Source: Prochlorococcus marinus str. MIT 0917 (GTDB taxonomy: Bacteria > Cyanobacteriota > Cyanobacteriia > PCC-6307 > Cyanobiaceae). Taken from it: DNA of 64,000 bases. Location of the stretch: assembly GCF_027359575.1 (NCBI RefSeq), contig NZ_CP114784.1, positions 1,053,819-1,117,818 on the forward strand, in the 5' to 3' direction. Below, one piece after another: positions 10,524 through 19,594 of the stretch. The position numbers were made by a program, and so were the translations under genes. The notes under the pieces are model-generated. The model saw nothing but the letters and a program-made list of their open reading frames with translations. It was not told where the DNA came from and ran no database searches. Numbering within the stretch: position 1 is the stretch's first letter; the number at the start of each line of letters is the position of its first letter.

Positions 10524-11443
10524 ATTGGTCTATTTTGACTTTCATGATAAGTACGGATTTGCAGCTCTCCAAGCAATCCAAACCCAAAAAGTTGAACTCC
10601 AGTCACTGCAAGAAGTAAAGCAAATATAAGTAAAGGTCTACTGCCTATATCTTCTCCTAAAAGTTTGATTGTTAATAGGTAAAAGCTTGTTATGAAGCTC
10701 CCAATAATTGCAAGAATTCCACCAAAGCCAAAAACATACATAGGTCTAGTTAAGAATCTATTCATAAACCAAACAGTCAACAAGTCCATTAAAACTCTAA
10801 AAGTTCTATCTATTCCATACTTACTAGATCCAAATTGACGGGCTCTATGATTTACTTTAACTTCCGTAATTCTAGCTCCTTCAATATTTGCAAGAACAGG
10901 CAAGAATCTATGTAATTCTCCATATAATCTCATATCTGTCAGTACTTCTTTCTTATAAGCCTTTAAAGAACATCCATAATCATTAAGGCGCACACCAGTA
11001 ACCTTCCCAATCAATCGGTTAGCAATTTTTGATGGAAGCTTTCTACTGATCGCAGCATCTTGCCTTCGATATCTCCATCCACTTACAAGATCAAATCCAT
11101 CCCTAATCTTGTTAACTAATAAAGGAATATCTGCAGGATCATTTTGTAAATCACCATCAAGTGTGACAACTATCTCTCCAGAAGAAATATCAAATCCTGC
11201 TGCCATCGCAGCTGTCTGTCCATAGTTTTTACGTAGAAGAACTCCAACTAATTCTGGCAGCTCAAAGCTTAGTTTCCTAATTACCTCTGCACTATTATCT
11301 GACGAACCATCATTAACTAAAACTATTTCAAAAGTTTCCTCCATAGGCTGTAAAACTTCTAATAACTGATTAATCAAAAAAGGAAGACTTTCTTCTTCGT
11401 TATAGATAGGAACAACTATTGATAGTGCAACATTAGAATTCAT
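10481..11443 (-). CDS. Family 2 glycosyltransferase, polyprenyl-phosphate type (DPM1/GtrB-like)
   Basis: 320 residues. The N-terminal GT-A domain starts SIVVPIYNEEESLPFLI, with nucleotide-binding VLVNDGSSDNS and the DGDLQNDP motif for metal and UDP-sugar. RQFGSSKYG is typical of enzymes that move a sugar onto a polyprenyl phosphate carrier. Two hydrophobic segments near the C-terminus (from ~235 and ~270) anchor it in the membrane, as in GtrB/YfdH-type proteins. The likely product is a lipid-linked sugar for envelope glycan synthesis; the sugar is unknown. Confidence 0.85.
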   Translation of the reverse strand: MNSNVALSIVVPIYNEEESLPFLINQLLEVLQPMEETFEIVLVNDGSSDNSAEVIRKLSFELPELVGVLLRKNYGQTAAMAAGFDISSGEIVVTLDGDLQNDPADIPLLVNKIRDGFDLVSGWRYRRQDAAISRKLPSKIANRLIGKVTGVRLNDYGCSLKAYKKEVLTDMRLYGELHRFLPVLANIEGARITEVKVNHRARQFGSSKYGIDRTFRVLMDLLTVWFMNRFLTRPMYVFGFGGILAIIGSFITSFYLLTIKLLGEDIGSRPLLIFALLLAVTGVQLFGFGLLGELQIRTYHESQNRPIYRIRDTFRGGREA

Positions 11444-11477
11444 TCAAAACTCCTCATAAGGGTCAATTAATTATCAT

Positions 11478-12230
11478 TTAGAGTTTTTCACTCTGATAAC
11501 AAGAAATCACTCTTCCAGCCGATCTAAATTTAGATCTGTAAAAAGAAGCAATTTTTCCAAGGTTCGGTTTAAATAAACCATCAATCTCTATTCCATTATG
11601 CCCATCAGTTAGCCCAGAACTATGAATATAAAAACCATTCTCAATATGTAATCCAACGTGAGTACATTTTTTAGAAGATCCAAAGAAAAGTAAATCACCA
11701 GGTTTTAATTCTTTGCCTAAAGCTTCAAGATCCAATGCAATATTTTTACAGAATTTTTCCTGCTGATAAGCATCTCTTGGTATCCAAATTCCTGAACTTG
11801 CAAAAGCAGATTGAACCAAACCAGAGCAATCAAAATTTGGACCTATAGTTCCACCCCACAAATATTCATTACTAATTTTTTTAGCAGCCTTAGTCCAAGA
11901 CAATATCCCAGGAATCCTAGAAATTATTTTCTCTTCAGTAAAAAATTCAGTTTCCCATGATTCTATTTTTGAAGCTTGATGAATTAATTCAGAAAATCTA
12001 AACCAACAAATATAGTCATCTTCCAAAAGACGCACTTTGACTCTATCGATAATTTCCTTATTGTTAAAATTAGATTTGAAACAATCAATCAATTGAAACC
12101 TCCTACCAATTCTTGCTTGCGTAACTAATTCATCACTATTTTCACTTTTAAATCCATCAATATTTATTCTCAGTTTCCATAAACTTCCCAAAACAAATGA
12201 AGATTTAGTGAGCAAAACCTCTAAGGTCAT
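11478..12230 (-). CDS. NlpC/P60 family peptidoglycan peptidase
   Basis: A 250-residue protein with a C-terminal NlpC/P60 cysteine peptidase domain: the nucleophile in NFDCSGLVQSAF, GDLLFFGSSKKCTHVGLH with the catalytic His, and YIHSSG as third polar site. Such enzymes cut gamma-D-Glu-to-diamino-acid links in cell-wall peptides. The N-terminal ~110 residues may be an SH3-type targeting domain. I use the ATG at 12230; a TTG 13 codons upstream would overlap the divergent neighbour. No clear signal peptide is visible. Confidence 0.83.
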   Translation of the reverse strand: MTLEVLLTKSSFVLGSLWKLRINIDGFKSENSDELVTQARIGRRFQLIDCFKSNFNNKEIIDRVKVRLLEDDYICWFRFSELIHQASKIESWETEFFTEEKIISRIPGILSWTKAAKKISNEYLWGGTIGPNFDCSGLVQSAFASSGIWIPRDAYQQEKFCKNIALDLEALGKELKPGDLLFFGSSKKCTHVGLHIENGFYIHSSGLTDGHNGIEIDGLFKPNLGKIASFYRSKFRSAGRVISCYQSEKL

Positions 12231-12251
12231 ATTGTATTCTTCTCGAGCGCT

Positions 12252-13145
12252 ATGGCGTTCTACCGACAAGACCCTGAAATGGCATATTGCCTGAAAGGTC
12301 TACTCGATAGGTTTGAAAAAGAAGGTCGTCCCAACCTTCAAGAAAATATTGCAATAACATGCATACGTTATGACAAGCAAAGTCCATCAATATCTAGTGG
12401 ATATGGGACAGGGTGGAATTCAAACAAAAATTTTTATCCTGCAAGCGTAGTAAAAATAGTTTATGCATTTGCGACTCAGGTATGGCTCCAACAAGACTTA
12501 ATTGTTGACTCAGAAGAGCTTAGAAGAGCATTACATGAAATGATCGCAAACTCCAATAATGATGCCACAAGTTTTATTTTAGATCTTTTGACAGGTACAA
12601 CAAGTGGCCCATCTCTTAATGAGTCAAACTATCAATCATGGAAAATCCAAAGGCAATTAATTAACCACTGGCTAGATGATCTTAGATGGCCTGAAATAAA
12701 AAATTGGAACTGCAGTCAAAAGACTTGGAATGAAGGTCCTTTTGGAAGGGAAAAAGATTTTTATGGAAAAAGAAATGAGAATCGAAACAGTATGACAACT
12801 GATGGGAGTGCCAGAATCTTTGAATCATTAATGACTAATGAAATGCTCCCAAAATCAGCCAGTGAGAATTTAATAAAAGTTTTTAAACGCTCACTCGATC
12901 CAGTTGCTAGAAAGCAAGATTTAGAGAATCAAGTAGATGGTTTTTTAGGCGCAGGCCTACCTTTGACTTCTCAACTTTGGAGCAAAGCAGGTCTAATGAG
13001 TGAGGTTCGCCATGATGTCGCATGGTGGGAGGCACCTAATAAGAATCCTATGCTTGCAGTCGTTTTTACAACTGGCAAAGAATTAGTCAAAGATCAATTT
13101 TTACTGCCTGCGATTAGCAGTGAGTTAAACAAATTAGCTATTTAG
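12252..13145 (+). CDS. Class A beta-lactamase-like serine hydrolase
   Basis: 297 residues. The SxxK motif of penicillin-binding serine hydrolases is in YPASVVKIVYA (S65, K68). A second element SNN (101-103) sits where class A enzymes have SDN, and LWSKAG near 255 fits the KTG-like strand. Marine cyanobacterial members are annotated as beta-lactamase-family hydrolases, but no signal peptide is visible. A role in wall metabolism is as likely as drug hydrolysis. It is divergent from the NlpC/P60 gene, 21 bp away, which supports an envelope role. Confidence 0.75.
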   Translation: MAFYRQDPEMAYCLKGLLDRFEKEGRPNLQENIAITCIRYDKQSPSISSGYGTGWNSNKNFYPASVVKIVYAFATQVWLQQDLIVDSEELRRALHEMIANSNNDATSFILDLLTGTTSGPSLNESNYQSWKIQRQLINHWLDDLRWPEIKNWNCSQKTWNEGPFGREKDFYGKRNENRNSMTTDGSARIFESLMTNEMLPKSASENLIKVFKRSLDPVARKQDLENQVDGFLGAGLPLTSQLWSKAGLMSEVRHDVAWWEAPNKNPMLAVVFTTGKELVKDQFLLPAISSELNKLAI

Positions 13146-13272
13146 CAATAAGTAAAATTCCAGCGAATAAAATAGATCCCAAAAGGAATCCAACAGCCAA
13201 AAGCACGGCTATTATTGGTGTATTTAAGTAAACAGATATAGTTGCGAGTTGATTACCCTTTGCTTCAGACAC
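13138..13272 (-). CDS. Small single-span membrane protein, unknown
   Basis: A 44-residue frame starting GTG: VSEAKGNQLATISVYLNT, then a hydrophobic helix PIIAVLLAVGFLLGSILFAG ending ILLIAK. The layout (short polar N-terminus, one span, Lys end) resembles small thylakoid subunits, but it matches none of the PsaI/J/M, PsbI/J/K/M/N/X/Y or PetL/M/N sequences I know. It overlaps the end of the convergent hydrolase gene by 8 bp. AAAG just before the GTG is a weak ribosome site. Confidence 0.5.
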   Translation of the reverse strand: MSEAKGNQLATISVYLNTPIIAVLLAVGFLLGSILFAGILLIAK

Positions 13273-13396
13273 CTTTAAAACTCATAAAAATCACTTTGAT
13301 TAAAGCATCCAACTATGCCAAAAAACAAAAAAAGTTTAACTGATAAAACAATTTTTAAAAAACCAAAGAATTATTAATTGGTATCAAAAAAATAGT

Positions 13397-13960
13397 TTAA
13401 ATAAAATTTGATTTTGGTTTCTTATTTTGTAAAACTTTAATATCTTTATTACTTTGACTTTCTATGATTGCGACATCTTGGCTATCTATTTTTTTGTTTC
13501 TTATTTTCTTATCTACTTTCATCAAATCATCATCTAATGAATTAGTTTTATTGGTTTTATCCAAGTCTTTTTTAGACATATTTTCTATGATTGTTGAATT
13601 ATTAGAATCTATATCCTTTAATATTCTCGTATCTAGAACTTTATTTTCTTCAACTTCTTCAATATCCATAATTGCAGATTCACGAAATAAATTAAATTCA
13701 AATCTATCTTTTGCAAAAGATACAGAAGTGAATACTAGTATTGAACCTAAAATAACAATAATAAAAATATTCGATAATAAGCTATTTATTGGAGACCAAA
13801 ATAATGTAATTTTAGCATCTTCTTTTGTTTGTTTAGCTGTATCAGCAGAGGGACTCAAATCTAAAAAGATATCTGGATTAATCCAACCTTTATTAGCCTT
13901 TCTATAGGGAGACTCACTTTTGGTGAACTCAAAAATCTCCTGGATTCTTTCTTTAAGCAC
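13397..13960 (-). CDS. Hypothetical membrane protein, Lys/Asp/Asn-rich tail
   Basis: 187 residues, not recognised. Residues 1-55 are polar. One membrane span follows (SNIFIIVILGSILVFTSVSF, ~62-81), then a strongly charged, low-complexity tail rich in Asp, Lys and Asn (for example DIEEVEENK and SKKDLDKTNK). The start codon is GTG. A frame on the opposite strand is also open but is judged a shadow. It lies beside the hexapeptide-repeat gene, which has the same style (charged repeat plus one span). Confidence 0.55.
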   Translation of the reverse strand: MLKERIQEIFEFTKSESPYRKANKGWINPDIFLDLSPSADTAKQTKEDAKITLFWSPINSLLSNIFIIVILGSILVFTSVSFAKDRFEFNLFRESAIMDIEEVEENKVLDTRILKDIDSNNSTIIENMSKKDLDKTNKTNSLDDDLMKVDKKIRNKKIDSQDVAIIESQSNKDIKVLQNKKPKSNFI

Positions 13961-14051
13961 AGCTTAGGTTTATCTAAAACTATAAGATCGAAAACATAGC
14001 AGAAAGTCAGAATAAAAAAGTTGCTTTCACATAGATATTAGTGAAATTGAC

Positions 14052-15113
14052 TTACCCAGCAATAAATACCATCGCAGAAATAAGAATAGCCGCAGCCAAA
14101 ATCCCCACAGAAGCGATTGAAACGATCTTCCCAGTGTTTAAGGAGACTGATACCGTCAACAATTCAGTTCTTGAATCTCGTTTCTGTTGTGAATCAATTT
14201 GAGGTCGAGAATTAACTTTATTGCTCACTTGAGATTTTCTATCTGCTAAGGCTTTCTTCTCTGCAGCAGCTTTCTTCTCTGCAGCAGCTTTCTTCTCTGC
14301 TAAGGCTTTCTTATCTGCAGCAGCTTTCTTCTCTGCTAAGGCTTTCTTATCTGCAGCAGCTTTCTTCTCTGCTAAGGCTTTCTTATCTGCAGCAGCTTTC
14401 TTCTCTGCTAAGGCTTTCTTATCTGCAGCAGCTTTCTTCTCTGCTAAGGCTTTCTTATCTGCAGCAGCTTTCTTCTCTGCAGCAGCTTTCTTCTCTGCAG
14501 CAGCTTTCTTCTCTGCAGCAGCTTTCTTCTCTGCAGCAGCTTTCTTATCTGCTAAGGCTTTCTTATCTGCAGCAGCTTTCTTCTCTGCTAAGGCTTTCTT
14601 ATCTGCAGCAGCTTTCTTATCTGCAGCAGCTTTCTTCTCTGCTAAGGCTTTCTTCTCTGCAGCAGCTTTCTTCTCTGCAGCAGCTTTCTTATCTGCTAAG
14701 GCTTTCTTATCTGCAGCAGCTTTCTTATCTGCAGCAGCTTTCTTCTCTGCAGCAGCTTTCTTATCTGCAGCAGCTTTCTTCTCTGCTAAGGCTTTCTTAT
14801 CTGCAGCAGCTTTCTTATCTGCAGCAGCTTTCTTCTCTGCAGCAGCTTTCTTATCTGCAGCAGCTTTCTTATCTGCAGCAGCTTTCTTCTCTGCTAAGGC
14901 TTTCTTATCTGCAGCAGCTTTCTTATCTGCTAAGGCTTTCTTCTCTGCAGCAGCTTTCTTCTCTGCAGCAGCTTTCTTCTCTGCTAAGGCTTTCTTCTCT
15001 GCAGCAGCTTTCTTCTCTGCTAAGGCTTTCTTCTCTGCAGCAGCTTTCTTCTCTGCAGCAGCTTTCTTCTCTGCTAAGGCTTTCTTCTCTGCTTGAGCTG
15101 TTTTCGCTTGCAC
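14052..15113 (-). CDS. Hexapeptide-repeat (A-E/D-K-K-A-A/L) protein with C-terminal membrane span
   Basis: 353 residues. After MQAKTAQ come 47 uninterrupted hexapeptides of the form A[E/D]KKA[A/L] (residues 8-289), then a polar linker with VNSRPQIDSQQKRDSR and a hydrophobic C-terminus (IVSIASVGILAAAILISAMVFI). Each unit carries one acid and two Lys, with Lys and Glu four residues apart, so a very long, positively charged single alpha-helix is likely. The end segment could tether it to a membrane. Start is GTG; the frame has no ATG. TolA-like periplasmic linkers and histone-H1-like tails have similar composition, but no homologue is recognised. Confidence 0.65.
   Translation of the reverse strand: MQAKTAQAEKKALAEKKAAAEKKAAAEKKALAEKKAAAEKKALAEKKAAAEKKAAAEKKALADKKAAADKKALAEKKAAADKKAAADKKAAAEKKAAADKKAAADKKALAEKKAAADKKAAAEKKAAADKKAAADKKALADKKAAAEKKAAAEKKALAEKKAAADKKAAADKKALAEKKAAADKKALADKKAAAEKKAAAEKKAAAEKKAAAEKKAAADKKALAEKKAAADKKALAEKKAAADKKALAEKKAAADKKALAEKKAAADKKALAEKKAAAEKKAAAEKKALADRKSQVSNKVNSRPQIDSQQKRDSRTELLTVSVSLNTGKIVSIASVGILAAAILISAMVFIAG
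14247..15092 (-). repeat. 18-bp tandem repeat, 47 units, inside the hexapeptide gene
   Basis: The DNA unit is AAGAAAGC-(T GCT or C TTA)-GCA-GA(G or T), so only two sites vary: GAG/GAT (Glu/Asp) and GCTGCT/GCCTTA (Ala-Ala/Ala-Leu). All 47 units keep the reading frame. From unit 36 to 45 a higher-order 36-bp alternation (ADKKAL AEKKAA) occurs five times. Such arrays change length by slippage or unequal recombination. Confidence 0.93.
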
Positions 15114-15587
15114 TTTAAATCCAAAAATTTGCCTTATTCAAGCATCCAGATCACAATGATTTTACAAATATTGGCTAGTTGCAATGAAGTAATGCAATAC
15201 ATTTTACTTGCATCCCTTGCATACATATAAATCACATAAAACTTTTGCAACTAAATAGAACGAAAAGTTACTACTTTACAGTGGGAGCAGAAAGAACGGC
15301 AACGGAAGGGAACGAAAGAATAAAGCAAAAATAAAAAATATTTATCTAAGCCAATAATTATAAGGAGTTAAAATATAAATTAAGAGCAACTATACTATTA
15401 CCCTGAATAAATAATATAAAATAAAAGTGAATAATAGATAAACGTTTTCGACATACTGATTAAAATCTAAAAATATATTTCACACTTTATTTAATCAAAA
15501 GTAACTACTTGTAAAACTATTTCTATAAACTCAGAGCTAGTCAAGAGATAATATAGTAAAATTACAATATATTTAAAATGATCAGGT
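15114..15587. other. AT-rich gap with no gene, left edge of the accessory region
   Basis: 474 bp between the repeat gene and the first TPR gene. I see no coding frame or terminator. A purine-rich patch at 15285-15325 stands out from the surrounding AT-rich sequence and contains AAGAACGG (15292-15299), the same 8-mer that begins the tRNA-Ser repeat at 24431 and 25753. Promoters for both flanking divergent genes must be in here. Confidence 0.5.
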
Positions 15588-17207
15588 GTGGAAGAAGAAA
15601 ATAATAAGAATCAGTATAAAAACAAAAAATTACACCCAATTAAAACATACCCTATTCCATTATGTTTAGAAGAAGTGAAAGAAAATGTTACTAGTTATAC
15701 TAATACTCCTGACAGACCCTCGAAAGAGCAAATAATTAATCATGCAAGAAAGTTACATCAACAAGGAAATATTCCAGAAGCAACAAAATGCTATCAACAA
15801 ATAATGAATCAAGGATGTAATGATCCTAGAGTGTTTTCTAATTATGGAGCAATATTAAAAAGTTTTGGGAAATTAGAAGAAGCCGAATTATCAACTCGCA
15901 AAGCAATTGAACTGAATCCTAATTACGCAAATGCTTATTCCAATCTAGGAATCATACAGAATGATCTTGGCAAATCACAAGAAGCAGAATCTTCATATCG
16001 TAAAGCAATTGAACTGAATCCTAATCTAGTAGATGCCTATTTCAATCTCTTTCTAGACTATGAAAAAACAAATAATTTACAAAAACTAAAAAAATCGATA
16101 AAAGAGTTTAATGATATAGATTGTATTGAAAATGAACTATTTCTTTTTCGCTCTAGATTAAATTTTAGGAATAAGGATTATAAAACTGCTAAAGAATTAA
16201 TCAATAGTATCTCTAATGAATGGTTAGAAAAAAGCAATAACATACAAAAACTAACTTATTGGACTTACAAAGCATTTATAGAGGAAAAAATCGAAAATTA
16301 TGATATTGCATACTCTTGCTTTCAAAAAAGTCAAGATCACCTACTTTATTCTAGATTAAGTAAAAATTCATACTTAAATATTATTGATTCATATAAAAAA
16401 AATATTATCAATAAAACAATCAATATTAAAAATTCAAATTATAAATTTGAAGAAACAAATATTGTATTTTTAATAGGCTTTCCCAGGTCTGGGACTACGC
16501 TATTAGATACTATACTTAGAAGCCATAAAGAGATTGAAGTAATAGAAGAAAAACCTATAATCTCAAATATTGAAACAATAATCAAAAAACAACTTAATAC
16601 AAAAATTGATAATCTTTATAGTATTTCGGACGATAATATAATAATGCTAAGGAGAAAATATTTTGAAATAATGAGAGAATTTACAACAAAAGAAAGAAAG
16701 CTGATTATAGATAAATTACCATTAAATACAGTTAAACTTCCATTGATTAATCTTCTATTCCCTAATGCTAAAATAATTTTTGCGCATAGGCATCCTTATG
16801 ACACGGTTTTATCATGTTTCCAACAATCTTTCGATCCAAATATAGCAATGTTACATTTCATAGATTTGAAATCCTCTTCAATAATGTATGATCAAGTTAT
16901 GGGGGCATGGGATATATACAAAAACAATATTTCTCTTGATTTTATAACATCCAAATATGAACATCTTATTGAAGACTTTGATAAACATACTTTTAAAATA
17001 TTAAATTTTTTAGACATTAAATGGGATGATAATATAAGAAACTACAGAAAAACAGCACTAGATAGAGGAAAAATCAATACTCCTTCATCTTCTCAAGTTG
17101 TTCAACCTTTATATAAGTCATCCATTGAGAAATGGAAAAACTATGAGAAATATTTTAAAGATTGTCACCAATACCTAGAGAAATGGGTTTCTTATTTTGA
17201 TTATTAA
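15588..17207 (+). CDS. TPR-leader protein with C-terminal sulfotransferase domain
   Basis: 539 residues. Residues 1-84 are the leader shared with the genes at 17425 and 20998 (IKTYPIPLCLEEVKENV, GNIPEATKCYQQIMNQG). Two clear TPR units (from N85) and weaker helical repeats follow. From ~290 a sulfotransferase domain begins: IVFLIGFPRSGTTLLDTIL is the PAPS 5'-phosphosulfate loop, and KIIFAHRHPYDTVLS is the 3'-phosphate site. It should transfer sulfate from PAPS to a sugar or tyrosine; the acceptor is unknown. Start is GTG at 15588. Its C-terminal half has AT-rich codons and lies in an island-like region. Confidence 0.85.
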   Translation: MEEENNKNQYKNKKLHPIKTYPIPLCLEEVKENVTSYTNTPDRPSKEQIINHARKLHQQGNIPEATKCYQQIMNQGCNDPRVFSNYGAILKSFGKLEEAELSTRKAIELNPNYANAYSNLGIIQNDLGKSQEAESSYRKAIELNPNLVDAYFNLFLDYEKTNNLQKLKKSIKEFNDIDCIENELFLFRSRLNFRNKDYKTAKELINSISNEWLEKSNNIQKLTYWTYKAFIEEKIENYDIAYSCFQKSQDHLLYSRLSKNSYLNIIDSYKKNIINKTINIKNSNYKFEETNIVFLIGFPRSGTTLLDTILRSHKEIEVIEEKPIISNIETIIKKQLNTKIDNLYSISDDNIIMLRRKYFEIMREFTTKERKLIIDKLPLNTVKLPLINLLFPNAKIIFAHRHPYDTVLSCFQQSFDPNIAMLHFIDLKSSSIMYDQVMGAWDIYKNNISLDFITSKYEHLIEDFDKHTFKILNFLDIKWDDNIRNYRKTALDRGKINTPSSSQVVQPLYKSSIEKWKNYEKYFKDCHQYLEKWVSYFDY

Positions 17208-17424
17208 TCAACTCTCTTAAGGTTTTGCAGCCTAAAAAGAATATACATGACAAAAATCTCTAAGATCTGTTTTTATAACTGGAATCTATTATCGCATCAA
17301 CTTTATCAAGAAATTAATCTTTAATCTCACTCTCGAAATTAAATCAAAATAATCTCAGGAAGAGTTTTAAATAGCAATATAATGAGTAGTAGAATCAATT
17401 AAATTAAAAAATTCTTATAAGATA

Positions 17425-19539
17425 ATGGGATCTAGTGATAAAGAGCAAGAAAAAAGGAAATTCACTGAAGTGAAAACATTTACAGTTCCATTTAGACTAG
17501 GAAAAATTAAAGAGAATATTTCTATTTCCAATAACACTACTTCTAAGCCTGCTAAAGAAGCAATAATGAGTAAAGCATTTAAGTTTCATTCACAAGGCAA
17601 TATTCCAGAAGCAGCAAAGTATTATCTATATTTTATAAATCAAGGGTTCAAAGATCACAGGGTTTTTACTAATTATGGAATCATATTGAATGATCTTGGT
17701 AAATTAAAAGAAGCAGAATTATTATACCGTAAAGCAATCGAAATTCAACCTAATTTCGCTGATGTTCATTTAAATCTGGGAAACATATTGAAAGATCTTG
17801 GCAACCTACAAGAAGCAGAGATTTCACAAAGGAAAGCACTTGAAATAAATCCTGATTTCGCAGAGGCGCATTCCAATCTGGGAAACATATTGAAAGATCT
17901 TGGCAAATTACAAGAAGCAGAAATATCCACTCGCAAAGCACTTGAAATAAATCCTGATTTCGCAGAGGCGCATTCCAATCTGGGAAACATATTGAAAGAT
18001 CTTGGCAACCTACAAGAAGCAGAAATATCCACTCGCAAAGCACTTGAAATAAATCCTGATTTCGCTAAAGCTCATTACAATCTGGGAAACATATTGAAAG
18101 ATCTTGGCAACCTACAAGAAGCAGAGATTTCACAAAGGAAAGCAATTGAAATCAAACCTGATTTCGCAGAGGCTCATTCTAATCTGGGAAACATATTGAA
18201 AGATCTTGGCAACCTACAAGAAGCAGAATTATCGACTCGCAAAGCGCTTGAACTGAATCCTAATTTCGCTGATGCTCATTCCAATCTAGGAAACATATTG
18301 ATGGATCTTGGCAAATTACAAGAAGCAGAAATATCCACTCGCAAAGCAATTGAAATTAATCCTGATTTCGCTAAAGCTCATTACAATCTAGGAAACATAT
18401 TGATGGATCTCGGCAAATTACAAGAAGCAGAAATTTCACAACGCAAAGCTATTGAAATTAATCCTAATTTTGCAGAGGCTCATTCCAATATGGGAATAAT
18501 ATTGAAAGATCTTGGCAAATTAAAAGAATCAAAAATAGCAACTCTCAAAGCAATTGAAATTAATCCTAATTTCGCAGAAGCATTTTTGAATCTTTCATTA
18601 CTTGAACTACTTCAAGGTGACTATAAAAATGGTTTAGAGAACTATGAATTTAGATTCAAAAGAAAGAACCCTGCTATTGCTCACGGTATTACAAAACTCA
18701 AACGAATCGAGCATAAAAAATCACAAAAAGGAGAAAAGCTATTAGTCATCACTGAGCAAGGTTTAGGAGATACCCTTCAATTCATGAGATATATTCCTTA
18801 CATTAGAAATCAAGGCCTAAAAATTTCTTTTTGTGCTCAAACAAAACTACATTCATTAATCAAATCCTCTGGTATTGATCAACATCCATTAACTCCAGAG
18901 GAGGCAAGCGAAGTTTCAGAGGGTCAATGGATCCCACTATTATCTTTACCTAGATATCTACAAGTAAGTCCGAATAATCCAATCATTTCAAACCCATATA
19001 TCTTTTCAACTAATGAACTAAAAAAGAAATGGAAAAACATACTCTCCCAAGAAAAAAGACCAATCGTAGCTATTAATTGGCAAGGAAATCCAAATGCAGA
19101 AAAGACTGATCACATAGGGCGCTCATTACCTCTAGAAACCTTCTCTAGTCTTACGAGAAATAATAACTTCAAATTTTTATCACTACAAAAAGGATTTGGT
19201 TCAGAGCAATTCCATCATTGCTCATTTAAAAATAAGTTTGTTGAATGCCAAGCTAAAATTGATGCCACTTGGGATTTTCTGGAAAATGCTGCCATTATGG
19301 AAAACTGTGATTTAATTATTACTTCTGACACTTCAATTGCTCACCTAGCTGGAGGAATGGGTAAACCAACCTGGTTACTCCTAAATCATTTACCTGACTG
19401 GAGATGGGGACTGAAAGGGGACAATACATTTTGGTATCCATCAATGAGATTATTTCGGCAAAACGAACGACATAATTGGCAAGAAGTTATGGAAAATGTC
19501 TCAAATAAACTAAAAAAGGAAATAGAAGTAAAAACATAA
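17425..19539 (+). CDS. TPR-leader protein with C-terminal GT9-like glycosyltransferase domain
   Basis: 704 residues. The 82-residue leader (FTEVKTFTVPFRLGKIKENI) is followed by nine near-identical 34-residue TPR units (83-388). The C-terminal ~290 residues, from KLLVITEQGLGDTLQFMRYI to SDTSIAHLAGGMGKPTWLLL, resemble heptosyltransferase-type GT-B glycosyltransferases (family 9), with the donor-site-like SDTSIAHLAG. TPR arrays joined to GT-B domains also occur in O-GlcNAc transferases, so protein glycosylation is possible. Start ATG at 17425 aligns exactly with the GTG of the paralogue at 20998. Confidence 0.82.
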   Translation: MGSSDKEQEKRKFTEVKTFTVPFRLGKIKENISISNNTTSKPAKEAIMSKAFKFHSQGNIPEAAKYYLYFINQGFKDHRVFTNYGIILNDLGKLKEAELLYRKAIEIQPNFADVHLNLGNILKDLGNLQEAEISQRKALEINPDFAEAHSNLGNILKDLGKLQEAEISTRKALEINPDFAEAHSNLGNILKDLGNLQEAEISTRKALEINPDFAKAHYNLGNILKDLGNLQEAEISQRKAIEIKPDFAEAHSNLGNILKDLGNLQEAELSTRKALELNPNFADAHSNLGNILMDLGKLQEAEISTRKAIEINPDFAKAHYNLGNILMDLGKLQEAEISQRKAIEINPNFAEAHSNMGIILKDLGKLKESKIATLKAIEINPNFAEAFLNLSLLELLQGDYKNGLENYEFRFKRKNPAIAHGITKLKRIEHKKSQKGEKLLVITEQGLGDTLQFMRYIPYIRNQGLKISFCAQTKLHSLIKSSGIDQHPLTPEEASEVSEGQWIPLLSLPRYLQVSPNNPIISNPYIFSTNELKKKWKNILSQEKRPIVAINWQGNPNAEKTDHIGRSLPLETFSSLTRNNNFKFLSLQKGFGSEQFHHCSFKNKFVECQAKIDATWDFLENAAIMENCDLIITSDTSIAHLAGGMGKPTWLLLNHLPDWRWGLKGDNTFWYPSMRLFRQNERHNWQEVMENVSNKLKKEIEVKT
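17671..18588 (+). repeat. Nine 102-bp TPR repeats, near-identical at DNA level
   Basis: Each 102-bp unit encodes one 34-residue TPR (typical NLGNILKDLGNLQEAEISTR). Several neighbouring units differ by only a few bases, so copy number can change by recombination. A matching nine-unit array occurs at 21244-22161 in the third TPR gene. Confidence 0.9.
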
Positions 19540-19594
19540 CAGCAGAAAATTAATAGAGTCTTATCATAAAGATATATCATGAAAAATTTAAAGA

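Noticed and set aside
12231-12269. Longer NlpC/P60 protein from an upstream TTG
   Set aside because: It would overlap the divergent hydrolase gene, and the ATG at 12230 has a GAAG ribosome-site-like element.
13464-13907. 147-codon frame on the plus strand with a hydrophobic start
   Set aside because: It is wholly opposite the 187-residue minus-strand gene. Its hydrophobic start is the complement of the Lys/Asp-rich tail.
14247-15092. CRISPR-like array from the 18-bp units
   Set aside because: The units have no unique spacers and stay in one reading frame; it is a coding tandem repeat.
17750-18043. Repetitive minus-strand frames with PRSFNM-like repeats
   Set aside because: They are the complement of the 102-bp TPR repeats and have no independent support.
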